A stretch of 64,000 nt of DNA from Duganella sp. CF517 (GTDB lineage Bacteria > Pseudomonadota > Gammaproteobacteria > Burkholderiales > Burkholderiaceae_D), in NCBI RefSeq assembly GCF_900110275.1, contig NZ_FODC01000006.1, positions 124,001 to 188,000 on the forward strand, given 5' to 3'. Positions within the stretch are counted from its first letter, which is position 1, and the number at the start of each line of letters is the position of its first letter. The translations under genes were made by a program, and so were the position numbers. The notes beneath the pieces were generated by a model. That model ran no database searches. It saw only the letters and a list, made by a program, of their open reading frames with translations, and had not been told where the DNA came from. Below, piece after piece: positions 1-8,349 of this stretch.

Positions 1-372
1 CAGCGCCATCGCGGCGGCGGCCTGGTCGTCCACATCGCGCACCAAAACGGGGAGCACTTCCAGGCCGGCGATTTGCGCGGCGCGGAAGCGGCGTTCGCCG
101 GCGATGATCTCGTAGGTGATCTCGCCGGTCAGTTTGTTGGTGCCGACCGGGCGCACCAGGATCGGCTGCATGATGCCCTGGCTCTTGATCGACGCGGCCA
201 GCTCCTGCAGGCCGCCCTCGTCCATGCGGGTACGGGGTTGATATTTACCCGCCTGCATTTGGGTGACGTTCAGCTGGGACGGTGTGTTGGCGTCCGCCGT
301 GGTCAGATCGCCGTCGCCGCCGAGCAGCGCTTCGAGGCCGCGACCGAGGCCCTTGAGTTTTTTGGTTGCCAT
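1..372 (-). CDS. parB: ParB, chromosome partitioning protein (N-terminal part; cut by window edge)
   Basis: CTP-dependent DNA clamp that loads at parS and spreads to organise and segregate the origin region with ParA. The first 124 codons are visible. The start MATKKLKGLGRGLEALL is the typical chromosomal ParB N-terminus (ParA-stimulating peptide), followed by a linker and then the ParB/Srx core with QPRTRMDEGGLQELAASI and the GERRFRA box near residues 91-97 that binds CTP. The gene begins 18 bp downstream of the parA stop, so the two form an operon. Two strong parS sites lie about 3.6 kb upstream. The helix-turn-helix and dimerisation domains are outside the window. Confidence 0.97.
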   Translation of the reverse strand, partial: MATKKLKGLGRGLEALLGGDGDLTTADANTPSQLNVTQMQAGKYQPRTRMDEGGLQELAASIKSQGIMQPILVRPVGTNKLTGEITYEIIAGERRFRAAQIAGLEVLPVLVRDVDDQAAAAMAL

Positions 373-390
373 GATATGGGAATCTTTACG

Positions 391-1161
391 TTACATTTTT
401 TTAATGCGCGCGACCATCTCGGCTCCGAAGGCGATATACGCCTGCGCGCCCTTGGAAGATGGATCGAACGTGACGCCAGGCAGGCCATACGACGGCGCTT
501 CGGCCAGACGCACGTTGCGCGGGATGATGGTCTTGAAGACCTTGTCGCCGAAGTGCTGCTCGAGCTGGGCCGACACCTGCTGCGACAGCGTCATGCGCGG
601 ATCGAACATCACGCGCAGCAAGCCGATGATCTTCAGGTCGGGGTTCAGGTTGGCATGCACCTTCTTGATCGTGTTGACCAGGTCGGACAAACCTTCCAGC
701 GCGTAGTACTCGCACTGCATCGGGATGATGACTCCGTGCGCGGCGCACAGGCCGTTCAGGGTCAGCATCGACAACGCCGGCGGGCAGTCGATCAGGATGA
801 AGTCGTACTCCTTGTCGACGGCGGCCAGCGCGTCCTTCAGGCGGCGCTCGCGGTTGTCCAGCGAGACCATCTCCACTTCCGCGCCGGCCAGCTCGCGGTT
901 GGACGGCAGCACGTCGAACTTGCCCGGCTCCGAACGCTGGCGCGCGGTGGCGACGTCGGACTCGCCCAGCATGACCTCGTAGGTCGACGCGGGCAGGCCC
1001 GCCTTGTTGATGCCCGCGCCCATCGTGGCGTTGCCTTGCGGGTCCAGGTCCACCAGCAGCACGCGCTGGTTCAGCTTTGCCAGGCCGGCCGCCAGGTTGA
1101 CCGTGGTTGTTGTTTTGCCAACTCCGCCTTTTTGATTCGCTACGCAGAAAATTTTTGCCAT
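391..1161 (-). CDS. parA: ParA/Soj chromosome-partitioning ATPase
   Basis: Deviant-Walker ATPase of 256 aa that forms a dynamic nucleoid-bound gradient moving ParB-parS complexes. The N-terminus MAKIFCVANQKGGVGKTTTT carries the deviant Walker A motif (signature lysine and catalytic lysine); Walker A' (LLVDLDPQGN) is near residues 35-45 and Walker B-like YDFILIDCPP near 119-128. The length is that of short chromosomal ParA, with no N-terminal HTH as in P1-type plasmid ParA, so this is a chromosomal Soj-type protein. It is downstream of rsmG and upstream of parB on the same strand, the classical origin-proximal order mnmG-rsmG-parA-parB. The interval to rsmG holds 9-bp AT-rich repeats. Confidence 0.98.
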   Translation of the reverse strand: MAKIFCVANQKGGVGKTTTTVNLAAGLAKLNQRVLLVDLDPQGNATMGAGINKAGLPASTYEVMLGESDVATARQRSEPGKFDVLPSNRELAGAEVEMVSLDNRERRLKDALAAVDKEYDFILIDCPPALSMLTLNGLCAAHGVIIPMQCEYYALEGLSDLVNTIKKVHANLNPDLKIIGLLRVMFDPRMTLSQQVSAQLEQHFGDKVFKTIIPRNVRLAEAPSYGLPGVTFDPSSKGAQAYIAFGAEMVARIKKM

Positions 1162-1230
1162 GTAGTTCTTGTCGATCTCTTTTTGGTTTTGGACGCCGAG
1201 GTCTCGTTGGTTAAATTTTTTGGTTTAATT

Positions 1231-1310
1231 ATTTATACTGTTTATACCGTATAGACGATTTATACGGTTTATACGATATAAACGATTTATACGATATAAA
1301 CGATTTATAC
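1231..1310. repeat. Nine-bp AT-rich iterated repeat between rsmG and parA
   Basis: About nine consecutive 9-bp units (one is 8 bp) of the type GATTTATAC / GATATAAAC, including two exact copies of the 18-mer GATATAAACGATTTATAC at 1275-1292 and 1293-1310. The array fills the rsmG-parA gap and runs into the last codons and stop (1305-1307) of rsmG. Read on the minus strand it gives several TATAAA/TATAAT-like hexamers, so it may supply parAB promoters or a ParA/ParB-independent operator; that role is inference. Confidence 0.75.
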
Positions 1311-1955
1311 TGTTTCCGCTTCGATGAACACCAGATGGCGTTCCGCCTCCAGTCCAGGCACCGTCAAAGGCTCTAATTTCTGTACTTTCCATGGCTCCGG
1401 AAGCCGCTCTCGTTCCTCCTCTGGAGCCGTTCCTTTCAAGGCGATGAAGCGTCCGCCCTCTTGCAGCAGATGCCCCGACCAGTTGACGAAGTCCGACAGG
1501 TCGGCAAAGGCGCGCGAGGTGATGACATCGAACTTGGTCTTCACCTCCAGCTGCTCGACGCGCTTGGTGTAGACGGTCACGTTGGACAGGCCCAGTTCCG
1601 CCTTTACCTGGTTCAAAAACGCGGTTTTCTTGTGCACCGTATCAATCATCGACACCTTCATGTCCGGGCGGCTGATGGCCAGCACCATGCCCGGCAGGCC
1701 GCCGCCGGCGCCCACGTCGAGCACGTTTTTCGCGTCCGCGAACGCCGATACAGCGGCCAGCGAATCGAGCAAATGCAAGGTCACCATCTGCATCGGATCG
1801 CGCACCGACGTCAGGTTGTAGACCGAATTCCACTTGTTGAGCAGCGCCAGATAGTCCAGCAGCTTCTCCACCTGATCTTCCGCCAGGTCCAGCTTCAAAT
1901 CCTTGATGCCTTGTTTTAAAACATCCGCGACAACCACACGGTCGAACACCTTCAT
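1305..1955 (-). CDS. rsmG: RsmG, 16S rRNA m7G527 methyltransferase
   Basis: SAM-dependent methyltransferase of 216 aa that modifies G527 of 16S rRNA (GidB family). The SAM-binding motif VLDVGAGGGLPGMVLAI lies near residues 79-95, and the N-terminal helical region with LLNKWNSVYNLTSVRDPMQM is characteristic of the family. The start codon overlaps the mnmG stop as ATGA, so translation is coupled to mnmG. The 3' end runs into an AT-rich repeat that precedes parA. Confidence 0.97.
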   Translation of the reverse strand: MKVFDRVVVADVLKQGIKDLKLDLAEDQVEKLLDYLALLNKWNSVYNLTSVRDPMQMVTLHLLDSLAAVSAFADAKNVLDVGAGGGLPGMVLAISRPDMKVSMIDTVHKKTAFLNQVKAELGLSNVTVYTKRVEQLEVKTKFDVITSRAFADLSDFVNWSGHLLQEGGRFIALKGTAPEEERERLPEPWKVQKLEPLTVPGLEAERHLVFIEAETV

Positions 1956-3895
1956 TGCACCGCCTCGTCTTTCTGCGCGTTTTTGTCATTCAGATAGCCG
2001 CCGAAACCGGCCTTTTTCAGGTGCACCAGCAGCAGCGAGATCGCCGCCGGCGTCACGCCGGAGATGCGCGACGCCTGGCCCAGTGTCTCCGGACGCTGCG
2101 CGTGCAGTTTCTGGCGCACTTCCACCGACAGGGCGGTGATGTCCAGGTAGCTGAAACCTTCCGGCAATTTCAGGTTTTCGTAGTGCTCGTGGCGCTCCAC
2201 TTCCTTGGTCTGGCGGTCGATATAGCCCGAATATTTGAGCTGGATTTCGACCTGCTCGCGCACCGCGTCGTCGCTCACGCCGGGTCCGGCGAGCTCGCGG
2301 CCGTCGATGCCGGACAGGCTCATCAGCTTCTCGTACTCGACGCCGGGACGGCGCAGCAGGTCCGCCAGCGAGTACTCGCGCTCGATCGCCTGGCCGATCA
2401 CACGCTCCGATTCGGCCGCTTCCAGGATGCGTGGATTGACCCACGTGGAACGCAGGCGCTCCAGTTCCAGCGCCACCGCCTCGCGTTTTTTCTCAAATGC
2501 TTCCCACTGCGCATCGCCGACGCAGCCCAGTTTGCGGCCGATTTCTGTCAGCCGCATGTCGGCGTTATCCTCGCGCAGGCTCAGGCGATACTCGGCGCGG
2601 CTGGTGAACATGCGGTACGGTTCCAGCACGCCCTGCGTGACCAGATCGTCGACCAACACGCCCAGATACGCCTCGGAACGGGCCGGCGTCCAGGCTTCCT
2701 TGCCCTGGGTTTGCAGCGCCGCATTGAGGCCGGCGAGCATGCCCTGCGCCGCCGCTTCCTCGTACCCGGTGGTGCCGTTGATCTGGCCGGCGAAGTACAG
2801 GCCGCTGACGGCCTTGGTTTCCAGCGACGCTTTCAGGCCGCGCGGGTCGAAATAATCGTACTCGATGGCGTAGCCGGGACGCAGGATGTGGGCGTTTTCC
2901 ATGCCCTTCATCGACCGCACCAGCTCGATCTGGACGTCGAACGGCAGGCTGGTCGAGATGCCGTTTGGATAGAATTCGTTGGTCGTCAGGCCTTCCGGTT
3001 CCAGGAAAATCTGGTGCGATTCCTTGGCCGAAAAGCGGTGGATCTTGTCTTCGATCGACGGGCAATAGCGCGGGCCGACGCCTTCGATCACGCCCGTGTA
3101 CATCGGGCTGCGGTCCAAACCGGCACGGATGATGTCGTGGGTTTTGTTGTTGGTGTGCGTGACCCAGCACGGCATTTGCGCCGGATGCATGGCGGCATTG
3201 CCCATCACCGAGAACACCGGCACCGGATCGAGGTCGCCCGGCTGCTCGGTCATCAGCGAGAAGTCGATGCTGCGGCCGTCGATGCGGGGCGGCGTGCCGG
3301 TCTTTAAACGGCCCTGTGGCAGCTTCAATTCCTTCAGGCGGGCAGACAGCGAGATCGCCGGCGGATCGCCAGCACGGCCCGCTGAATAGTTCTGCAAGCC
3401 CACGTGGATCTTCCCGTCGAGGAAGGTGCCGGCGGTCAGCACGACGGCCGGCGCCAGGAACTTCAGGCCGATCTGGGTGACGGCGCCGACCACGCGGTCG
3501 CCCTCCACCATCAGGTCGTCCACGGCCTGCTGGAACAGCCACAGGTTGGGCTGGTTTTCCAGCCGCGAACGGATCGCGGCCTTGTACAAAATGCGGTCGG
3601 CCTGGGCGCGCGTGGCGCGTACCGCCGGGCCTTTGGACGAGTTCAGGATGCGGAACTGGATGCCCGATTCGTCGGTGGCGATCGCCATGGCGCCGCCCAT
3701 GGCGTCGACTTCCTTGACCAGATGGCCTTTGCCGATACCGCCGATGGATGGGTTGCACGACATCTGGCCCAGGGTCTCGATGTTGTGCGTCAAGAGCAGG
3801 GTCTTCTGCCCCATGCGGGCGGAAGCGAGGGCCGCCTCGGTACCGGCGTGACCACCGCCGACGACGATGACGTCGAAATTAGTTGGAAATAACAT
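1952..3895 (-). CDS. mnmG: MnmG (GidA), tRNA uridine-34 carboxymethylaminomethyl-modifying FAD enzyme
   Basis: FAD protein (647 aa) that with MnmE installs the cmnm5 group on U34 of several tRNAs. The FAD Rossmann motif VVGGGHAGTEAALASARMG is at the N-terminus, SCNPSIGGIGKGHLVKE and the second conserved motif GLYFAGQINGTTGYEEAA are intact, and the C-terminal helical MnmE-binding region ends with LDITALSVEVRQKL and the SRISGVTPAAISLLL segment. The start is set at MLFPTNFDVIVVGGG; a longer in-frame reading adds 25 residues with no family character. It is the first gene of the mnmG-rsmG-parA-parB run, and two parS sites lie 100-190 bp upstream. Confidence 0.97.
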   Translation of the reverse strand: MLFPTNFDVIVVGGGHAGTEAALASARMGQKTLLLTHNIETLGQMSCNPSIGGIGKGHLVKEVDAMGGAMAIATDESGIQFRILNSSKGPAVRATRAQADRILYKAAIRSRLENQPNLWLFQQAVDDLMVEGDRVVGAVTQIGLKFLAPAVVLTAGTFLDGKIHVGLQNYSAGRAGDPPAISLSARLKELKLPQGRLKTGTPPRIDGRSIDFSLMTEQPGDLDPVPVFSVMGNAAMHPAQMPCWVTHTNNKTHDIIRAGLDRSPMYTGVIEGVGPRYCPSIEDKIHRFSAKESHQIFLEPEGLTTNEFYPNGISTSLPFDVQIELVRSMKGMENAHILRPGYAIEYDYFDPRGLKASLETKAVSGLYFAGQINGTTGYEEAAAQGMLAGLNAALQTQGKEAWTPARSEAYLGVLVDDLVTQGVLEPYRMFTSRAEYRLSLREDNADMRLTEIGRKLGCVGDAQWEAFEKKREAVALELERLRSTWVNPRILEAAESERVIGQAIEREYSLADLLRRPGVEYEKLMSLSGIDGRELAGPGVSDDAVREQVEIQLKYSGYIDRQTKEVERHEHYENLKLPEGFSYLDITALSVEVRQKLHAQRPETLGQASRISGVTPAAISLLLVHLKKAGFGGYLNDKNAQKDEAVQ

Positions 3896-3995
3896 GATGG
3901 AATTGGGTAAAAGCGAAGGGATTAAGCACCGATTATAAAGTCTTTTGCGGGCTGCGACTTTTTTAGGCAAAATATTTTCGTCTGGATGGCATCAT

Positions 3996-4011
3996 TGTTC
4001 CACGTGAAACA
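3996..4011. promoter_or_regulatory. parS: parS site 1
   Basis: TGTTCCACGTGAAACA, a match to the conserved bacterial parS palindrome (TGTTNCACGTGAAACA type). It sits upstream of mnmG and about 3.6 kb from parB. ParB would load here and spread. Confidence 0.93.
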
Positions 4012-4014
4012 ATG

Positions 4015-4050
4015 AAAAAAAGGGATGCTTGTCATCGAACAAGCATCCCT
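4015..4050 (-). terminator. Rho-independent terminator of the TSUP permease gene
   Basis: Perfect 11-bp inverted repeat AGGGATGCTTG / CAAGCATCCCT with an 8-nt loop (4021-4050), followed on the minus strand by a run of T (4020-4015). It lies 34 bp after the permease stop and exactly between the two parS sites. Confidence 0.88.
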
Positions 4051-4065
4051 TTCCGCGGCTTTCGG

Positions 4066-4081
4066 TGTTCCACGTGGAACA
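4066..4081. promoter_or_regulatory. parS: parS site 2
   Basis: TGTTCCACGTGGAACA, a perfect 16-bp palindrome of the parS class, 54 bp from the first site and immediately after the stop of the TSUP permease gene. Confidence 0.93.
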
Positions 4082-4083
4082 AT

Positions 4084-4848
4084 CTACCAGCGACTCCACG
4101 AGTCGTAGCTGGTCTTCACGATCAATATGGACACTACCACCAGGAACAGTTTCCGGACAAATCCACTGCCGTGTTTCATCGCCAGCGCGCTGCCGATGAT
4201 CGAACCGGCGATCTGGCATACGGCCATCATCGCGCCCAGTTGCCAGATCAGGTGGCCGCTATAGCCGAACCAGACCAGCGCCGACAGGTTGCAGGCAACG
4301 TTGACAATCTTGGCTACAGCCGACGCGCCGAGGAAGTCGAAGCCGAAAATCCGCACGAACAGGAAGACCAGGAAGCTGCCGGTGCCGGGGCCGAAGAAGC
4401 CGTCGTAGAAGCCGATGCCGGAGCCGATCAGCAGCGCCAGCGTCTGCTCCTTGCGACCGGTGTGCAGCGGCGCGTGCACGCTGCCGAAGTCTTTCTTGGC
4501 GAAGGTATAGATCGCCACCGCCAGCAGCACGATGGGAAGGACGGTGCGGAAGAAGTCCGGGGAAACTTTGGTGACGGTGTACGCGCCGAAGAAGGAAAAG
4601 ATCAACGCGGCGAAAGCGGCCGGCGCGGCGACCGTCCAGGCGATGGCCACCCGGCGCGCGTAGCTGACCGCCGCGACGCCGGTACCGGCGATGCTGGCCA
4701 GCTTGTTGGTGCCGATGATCGTGGCCGGCGCCATGTTGGGAAATATCGAAAACATCGCCGGCAGTTGTATCAGTCCGCCCCCGCCGACCACCGCATCCAC
4801 CAAACCGGCGCTGAACGCCGCTACACCCAACACCGCATACTCAACCAT
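4084..4848 (-). CDS. TSUP (TauE/SafE) family membrane permease
   Basis: Inner-membrane protein of 254 aa with about eight hydrophobic segments and the TSUP glycine-rich repeats: GLVDAVVGGGGLIQLPAM near the N-terminus and the matching FYDGFFGPGTGSFLVF in the second half. The family exports or imports sulfur oxyanions, sulfoacetate or other organic anions; the substrate cannot be told. The start at 4848 is an ATG preceded by GAGGTAA at good spacing; a GTG 30 bp upstream would add ten residues. The gene is monocistronic and ends in a clear terminator next to parS. Confidence 0.9.
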   Translation of the reverse strand: MVEYAVLGVAAFSAGLVDAVVGGGGLIQLPAMFSIFPNMAPATIIGTNKLASIAGTGVAAVSYARRVAIAWTVAAPAAFAALIFSFFGAYTVTKVSPDFFRTVLPIVLLAVAIYTFAKKDFGSVHAPLHTGRKEQTLALLIGSGIGFYDGFFGPGTGSFLVFLFVRIFGFDFLGASAVAKIVNVACNLSALVWFGYSGHLIWQLGAMMAVCQIAGSIIGSALAMKHGSGFVRKLFLVVVSILIVKTSYDSWSRW

Positions 4849-4933
4849 GACCCGCTTACCTCGACTGGCAAAAGCCACATTGTACGGAAGAAATTAGCAA
4901 ACCACCCGGCATCCCCCGCCGCGCTTCATGTAA

Positions 4934-4949
4934 GCTTTCACGTGAAATC
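4934..4949. promoter_or_regulatory. Degenerate parS-like palindrome
   Basis: GCTTTCACGTGAAATC has the perfect 12-bp inner palindrome TTTCACGTGAAA of parS but differs at both outer dinucleotides. It is 22 bp upstream of the alcohol dehydrogenase start, so it could also be an operator of that gene. Confidence 0.4.
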
Positions 4950-4971
4950 CACCACGTCACGGACCACAGCC

Positions 4972-6138
4972 ATGAACGATTTCCCCGCATTCACTTTCAG
5001 CACGGTCGCCCACATCGTCTCCGAGCTGGGCGCCGCCAACAAACTTGGCGCGCACATCGCCCAACGCTTCCCCACCGTCAAACGCGCCCTGCTCGTAACC
5101 GATCCGGGCTTCCTCAAAACCGGACTGGTCGATGGGCCCGCCGCAAGCTTGCGGACCGCCGGCATCGACGTCAGCGTCTACTCCAACGTGGTCGCCGATC
5201 CGCCGGAGCAAATCGTCCTCGAAGCGGTCGACGCCGCCCGTCGACACCGCAGCGACATCGTCATCGGCCTGGGCGGCGGCAGCTCGATGGATGTCGCCAA
5301 ACTGATCGCCGTGCTGGCCGGCGGCGAGCAGCACATCGGCGCCATTTATGGCATCGGCAACGTCAAAGGCGTCCGGCTGCCGCTGGTGCAGATTCCCACC
5401 ACCGCCGGCACCGGCTCCGAGGTCACCAACATCGCCATCGTCACCACCGGCGCCACCACCAAGACGGGCGTGGTCGCGCCGCAGCTGTACGCCGACATGG
5501 CCCTGTTGGACGCGGAACTCACGCTCGGCTTGCCGCCGCTCGTGACCGCCGCCACCGGCATCGACGCCATGGTCCACGCGATCGAGGCCTACACCAGCCG
5601 CCACAAAAAGAATCCGCTGTCCGACGTCCTCGCGCGCAAGGCGCTGGCCCTGCTGTCCGCCAACCTGATCCCCGCTTGCGAGAACGGCCGCGACCTGGCG
5701 GCACGGCAGGCCATGCTACTAGGCGCGATGCTGGCCGGGCAGGCTTTCTCGAACGCTCCGGTCGCCGCCGTGCACGCCCTCGCCTACCCGATCGGTGGCA
5801 CGTTCCACGTGCCGCACGGGTTGTCGAATTCGCTGGTGCTGCCGCACGTGCTGCGCTTCAACCTGCAGGCGGCGGCGGACTTGTACGCGGAACTGGCGGA
5901 GATCGTCGTGCCTGGAGCAGGCGGCAGCGTGGAGGCGCGCGGGGAGGCGCTGGTTGGTGCGATGCAACAAATAGCGGCTGCGACGGGGATCGAGCGGACC
6001 TTGCAGCAGGTCGGCATAAAGGAAACGGATCTGGACCAATTGGCGGATGACGCCATGCTCCAGACCCGTCTGTTGGGGAACAACCCCCGCACCGTCACGC
6101 GCGACGACGCGAGGGCGATCTACGCGGCGGCTTTCTAG
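4972..6138 (+). CDS. Iron-containing (group III) alcohol dehydrogenase
   Basis: NAD(P)-dependent Fe-ADH of 388 aa oxidising an alcohol or reducing an aldehyde; the substrate is not evident. The nucleotide-binding motif GLGGGSSMDVAKLIAV is near residues 96-111, followed by the family signature IPTTAGTGSEVTNIAIV. Metal ligands are in GIDAMVHAIEAY and in HALAYPIGGTFHVPHGLSNS. The start at the ATG of MNDFPAFTFS is chosen because that is where family similarity begins; upstream in-frame sequence covers parS and the antisense permease and is not coding. It is the only plus-strand gene among those left of the putative origin. Confidence 0.93.
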   Translation: MNDFPAFTFSTVAHIVSELGAANKLGAHIAQRFPTVKRALLVTDPGFLKTGLVDGPAASLRTAGIDVSVYSNVVADPPEQIVLEAVDAARRHRSDIVIGLGGGSSMDVAKLIAVLAGGEQHIGAIYGIGNVKGVRLPLVQIPTTAGTGSEVTNIAIVTTGATTKTGVVAPQLYADMALLDAELTLGLPPLVTAATGIDAMVHAIEAYTSRHKKNPLSDVLARKALALLSANLIPACENGRDLAARQAMLLGAMLAGQAFSNAPVAAVHALAYPIGGTFHVPHGLSNSLVLPHVLRFNLQAAADLYAELAEIVVPGAGGSVEARGEALVGAMQQIAAATGIERTLQQVGIKETDLDQLADDAMLQTRLLGNNPRTVTRDDARAIYAAAF

Positions 6139-6162
6139 ACGCCGCCGCTTTCGTTACCAATC

Positions 6163-8220
6163 TTACTGCGGTACGTCCACGGTGGTGCCGCTGACGTTGA
6201 TCAGGTTACCCGGCGCCGGGGATTGCACAATCGGCGGCAGGTTGGCCAACGTCATCGGCGTGGTCGCGTCAGGCCGCGTCACCGTGCGCACCACCTGCGA
6301 CGGCGGCAGCGGAACGCTCGGGTTGCGCAGGTGGGCCATCATCGCGTCCAGCGCGCGGAACAGATAGATGTGCAACGGCACGATGTTCTGCGGGAACACG
6401 CTGGTGAACGTGTCGAAGTGGTTGGCGTTCAACACCTCGATGTAGCGCAGCTTGCTCGCGGGCCCCTCGGCCAGCGCGTTCAAGCCCAGATAGGCGCGCG
6501 AATTGAAGTTCACCACCATCAGCGTGTCGCTGCGGCCGGCCGCGATGATCGCCGGTTTGCCACGCAGATTGCCGGTCGCCAGCACCTCGGCGGCGCCGGA
6601 ACGCACGCGCGCGCTCTGCTCGGCCAAGGTGCCGGTCAGCGCGTTGCCGTTGACCGGATCGATACCGGTCGCCAATGCGCGCAGGCAGAGGAAGCCGTCG
6701 AGCGACTGGTCGGCCAGATTGGTGCTCGGCGACACGCCCAGGTTGTAGGCCTTCGCTCCGCCCACCGACGCCTCGTAGATCGGCGTGCCGATGATGCCGT
6801 TCTGGGTGGCGAAGCTGGCGGCGCGCTGCGCCGGCGTGAACGGCACCGGCGAACCGCTGGCGTCGGTCGGCGCGAACGTGAATCCGCACAGCTGGTCGGT
6901 CACCGAGAAGCGGCCGTAGGCGTTGGCGTAGGTCACGGCCACCAGCACCGTGGTCAGCGCGTGCGAGGCCTGCAGCACGTCGGAATCGGGCAGCCAGCCG
7001 TATGCCTTCAGCCGCGCGCGCGCGTCCTCCTGCTGCGCCGCCAAATCCGCGCCGGTCAGCAGGCCCTTGGCGACCAGCGCCGTGCAGCGGCCGGGCGCCG
7101 CCGCCGTAGAGGCGATGCACGGCTGGTACAGCGCTGCGTAGGTGGAGTAATCGATCAGCCACTTGCCCTGACCCGTCACCGGCACGCCGTTCTGGCGGAT
7201 CGAGTAACCGGTGGCGGTGCGCGGCTGGATCTGCGGCTCGTTGGCGGCCACGCCGTCGATCAGGCCCCGGGTATCCTGCTCGGCCGCCAACAAGGCCGAG
7301 GCGGCGCCGTTGGAGATGCTGGAACCGATCGTGATGGTGTTGGTCGGCGTGAAGCGCACCACGTGATGGGTGTTGTCCCTGGCGTAGCGGCCGTACTGCT
7401 CATTCAACATGTAGAACGCGAACTCGACCGCCTGCAAGGTATGGTTGCCCCAGTCCTTTTCCGGATTCTGTTGCGAATGCGCGTGCTTGAAGGCGACGCG
7501 GCCGGGCCTGGAAGCGGCGAAGGCGGCACGGTCGGCATCGCTCACTATCGGCGTGAAGTTGGCGTTCTTGCCGGCGGCGGTACGCTGCGCCCGCACGCCG
7601 TTCTGCAGATTCACGCTGTCGTCGTCGAAGGTGTACAGGCCGGTCCCGGACCCCTTGTCGCTGTAGGCGACCGCGCATTTGTTTTTCAGGCCCCACTCGC
7701 CGGAGGTGCCGATGGCGCCATACACGCCGCGCGAGCCGCTCGACGCGCCGGTGATGATGCAGGGATTGTTGGCGTCGAAGCTGGCCGGTATTTGCACCAT
7801 CAGGGTGACATTCTTGTTGCCGCTGCCGTCGTCGGCGTAGGCGATGAACTCGCTGCCGGCGATCTTGCCCTCGCCCGTCGTCGGGTTGCCGCTGACGTCC
7901 ACGTTCGGGCCGTACAGCCTGCCGAAGCCGGCGGCCGGGCTGATGTCCTGGATGGCGCGGTAATTGGCGTAGATGGCGTTGCGCCGCAGTTCGGCCGGAG
8001 TCGGGTTCAGGGGGTCGGCGTAAGCCGGCAGCGCGCCGGCCAGACCGGTCGCGCCCAGCCCGGCGGTCAGCAAATCGTCGCTGACGCCGTCGTAGGTTTT
8101 GGCGCTGACGGCGCCGAGAAAACTCGGACGCTCGTTGATGATTTCGGGCTCATCGTGGTGATGGCCGCAAGCGGTCAGTGCGATGCCGGCCAGCGCCAGC
8201 GTGATTTTCTTGGTATGCAT
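6163..8220 (-). CDS. D-(-)-3-hydroxybutyrate oligomer hydrolase, predicted lipoprotein
   Basis: Hydrolase of about 685 aa of the 3HBOH family, which cleaves linear 3-hydroxybutyrate oligomers released from polyhydroxybutyrate. The segment GSSISNGAASALLAAEQ fits the family's nucleophile region (serine in a GxSxG-like turn), and RSDTLMVVNFNSRAYLGLN and HFDTFTS near the C-terminus would supply the acid and histidine regions. The N-terminus MHTKKITLALAGIALTACGH ends in an LTAC lipobox followed by a His/Asp/Glu-rich stretch, so it is probably a lipoprotein anchored outside the cytoplasmic membrane. The start at 8220 is preferred over one nine codons upstream because it opens the signal peptide. 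Confidence 0.9.
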   Translation of the reverse strand: MHTKKITLALAGIALTACGHHHDEPEIINERPSFLGAVSAKTYDGVSDDLLTAGLGATGLAGALPAYADPLNPTPAELRRNAIYANYRAIQDISPAAGFGRLYGPNVDVSGNPTTGEGKIAGSEFIAYADDGSGNKNVTLMVQIPASFDANNPCIITGASSGSRGVYGAIGTSGEWGLKNKCAVAYSDKGSGTGLYTFDDDSVNLQNGVRAQRTAAGKNANFTPIVSDADRAAFAASRPGRVAFKHAHSQQNPEKDWGNHTLQAVEFAFYMLNEQYGRYARDNTHHVVRFTPTNTITIGSSISNGAASALLAAEQDTRGLIDGVAANEPQIQPRTATGYSIRQNGVPVTGQGKWLIDYSTYAALYQPCIASTAAAPGRCTALVAKGLLTGADLAAQQEDARARLKAYGWLPDSDVLQASHALTTVLVAVTYANAYGRFSVTDQLCGFTFAPTDASGSPVPFTPAQRAASFATQNGIIGTPIYEASVGGAKAYNLGVSPSTNLADQSLDGFLCLRALATGIDPVNGNALTGTLAEQSARVRSGAAEVLATGNLRGKPAIIAAGRSDTLMVVNFNSRAYLGLNALAEGPASKLRYIEVLNANHFDTFTSVFPQNIVPLHIYLFRALDAMMAHLRNPSVPLPPSQVVRTVTRPDATTPMTLANLPPIVQSPAPGNLINVSGTTVDVPQ

Positions 8221-8310
8221 GTCATCCTCTTCTTCAGTAAGACTCAAAGCAACAGACGGACTACCCCCGATCCGGCCCGGGGCCGGATAAAAAAATTTAC
8301 TCTCGATTTG

Positions 8311-8340
8311 AAAAGGACGCCGGGCAGAACGCCCGGCGTC
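8311..8340 (-). terminator. Terminator of the liv operon
   Basis: Ten-bp perfect GC-rich inverted repeat GACGCCGGGC / GCCCGGCGTC with a 5-nt loop (8316-8340), followed on the minus strand by CTTTT. It lies 10 bp downstream of the livM stop and closes the ABC operon. Confidence 0.8.
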
Positions 8341-8349
8341 TGTGCTAGA

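Noticed and set aside
73..1254. Long plus-strand reading frame opposite parA/parB
   Set aside because: It is the antisense shadow of parA, rsmG leader and parB, with His/Arg/Val-rich composition and no family character.
1231..1310. Reading the 9-bp repeat as a CRISPR or plasmid iteron array
   Set aside because: Units are far too short and abutting for CRISPR, and no replication-initiator gene is present for an iteron origin.
8270..8297. Hairpin ATCCGGCC-CGGG-GGCCGGAT followed by an A run
   Set aside because: For the minus-strand gene next to it the T run precedes the hairpin, and there is no plus-strand gene to terminate; not called a terminator.
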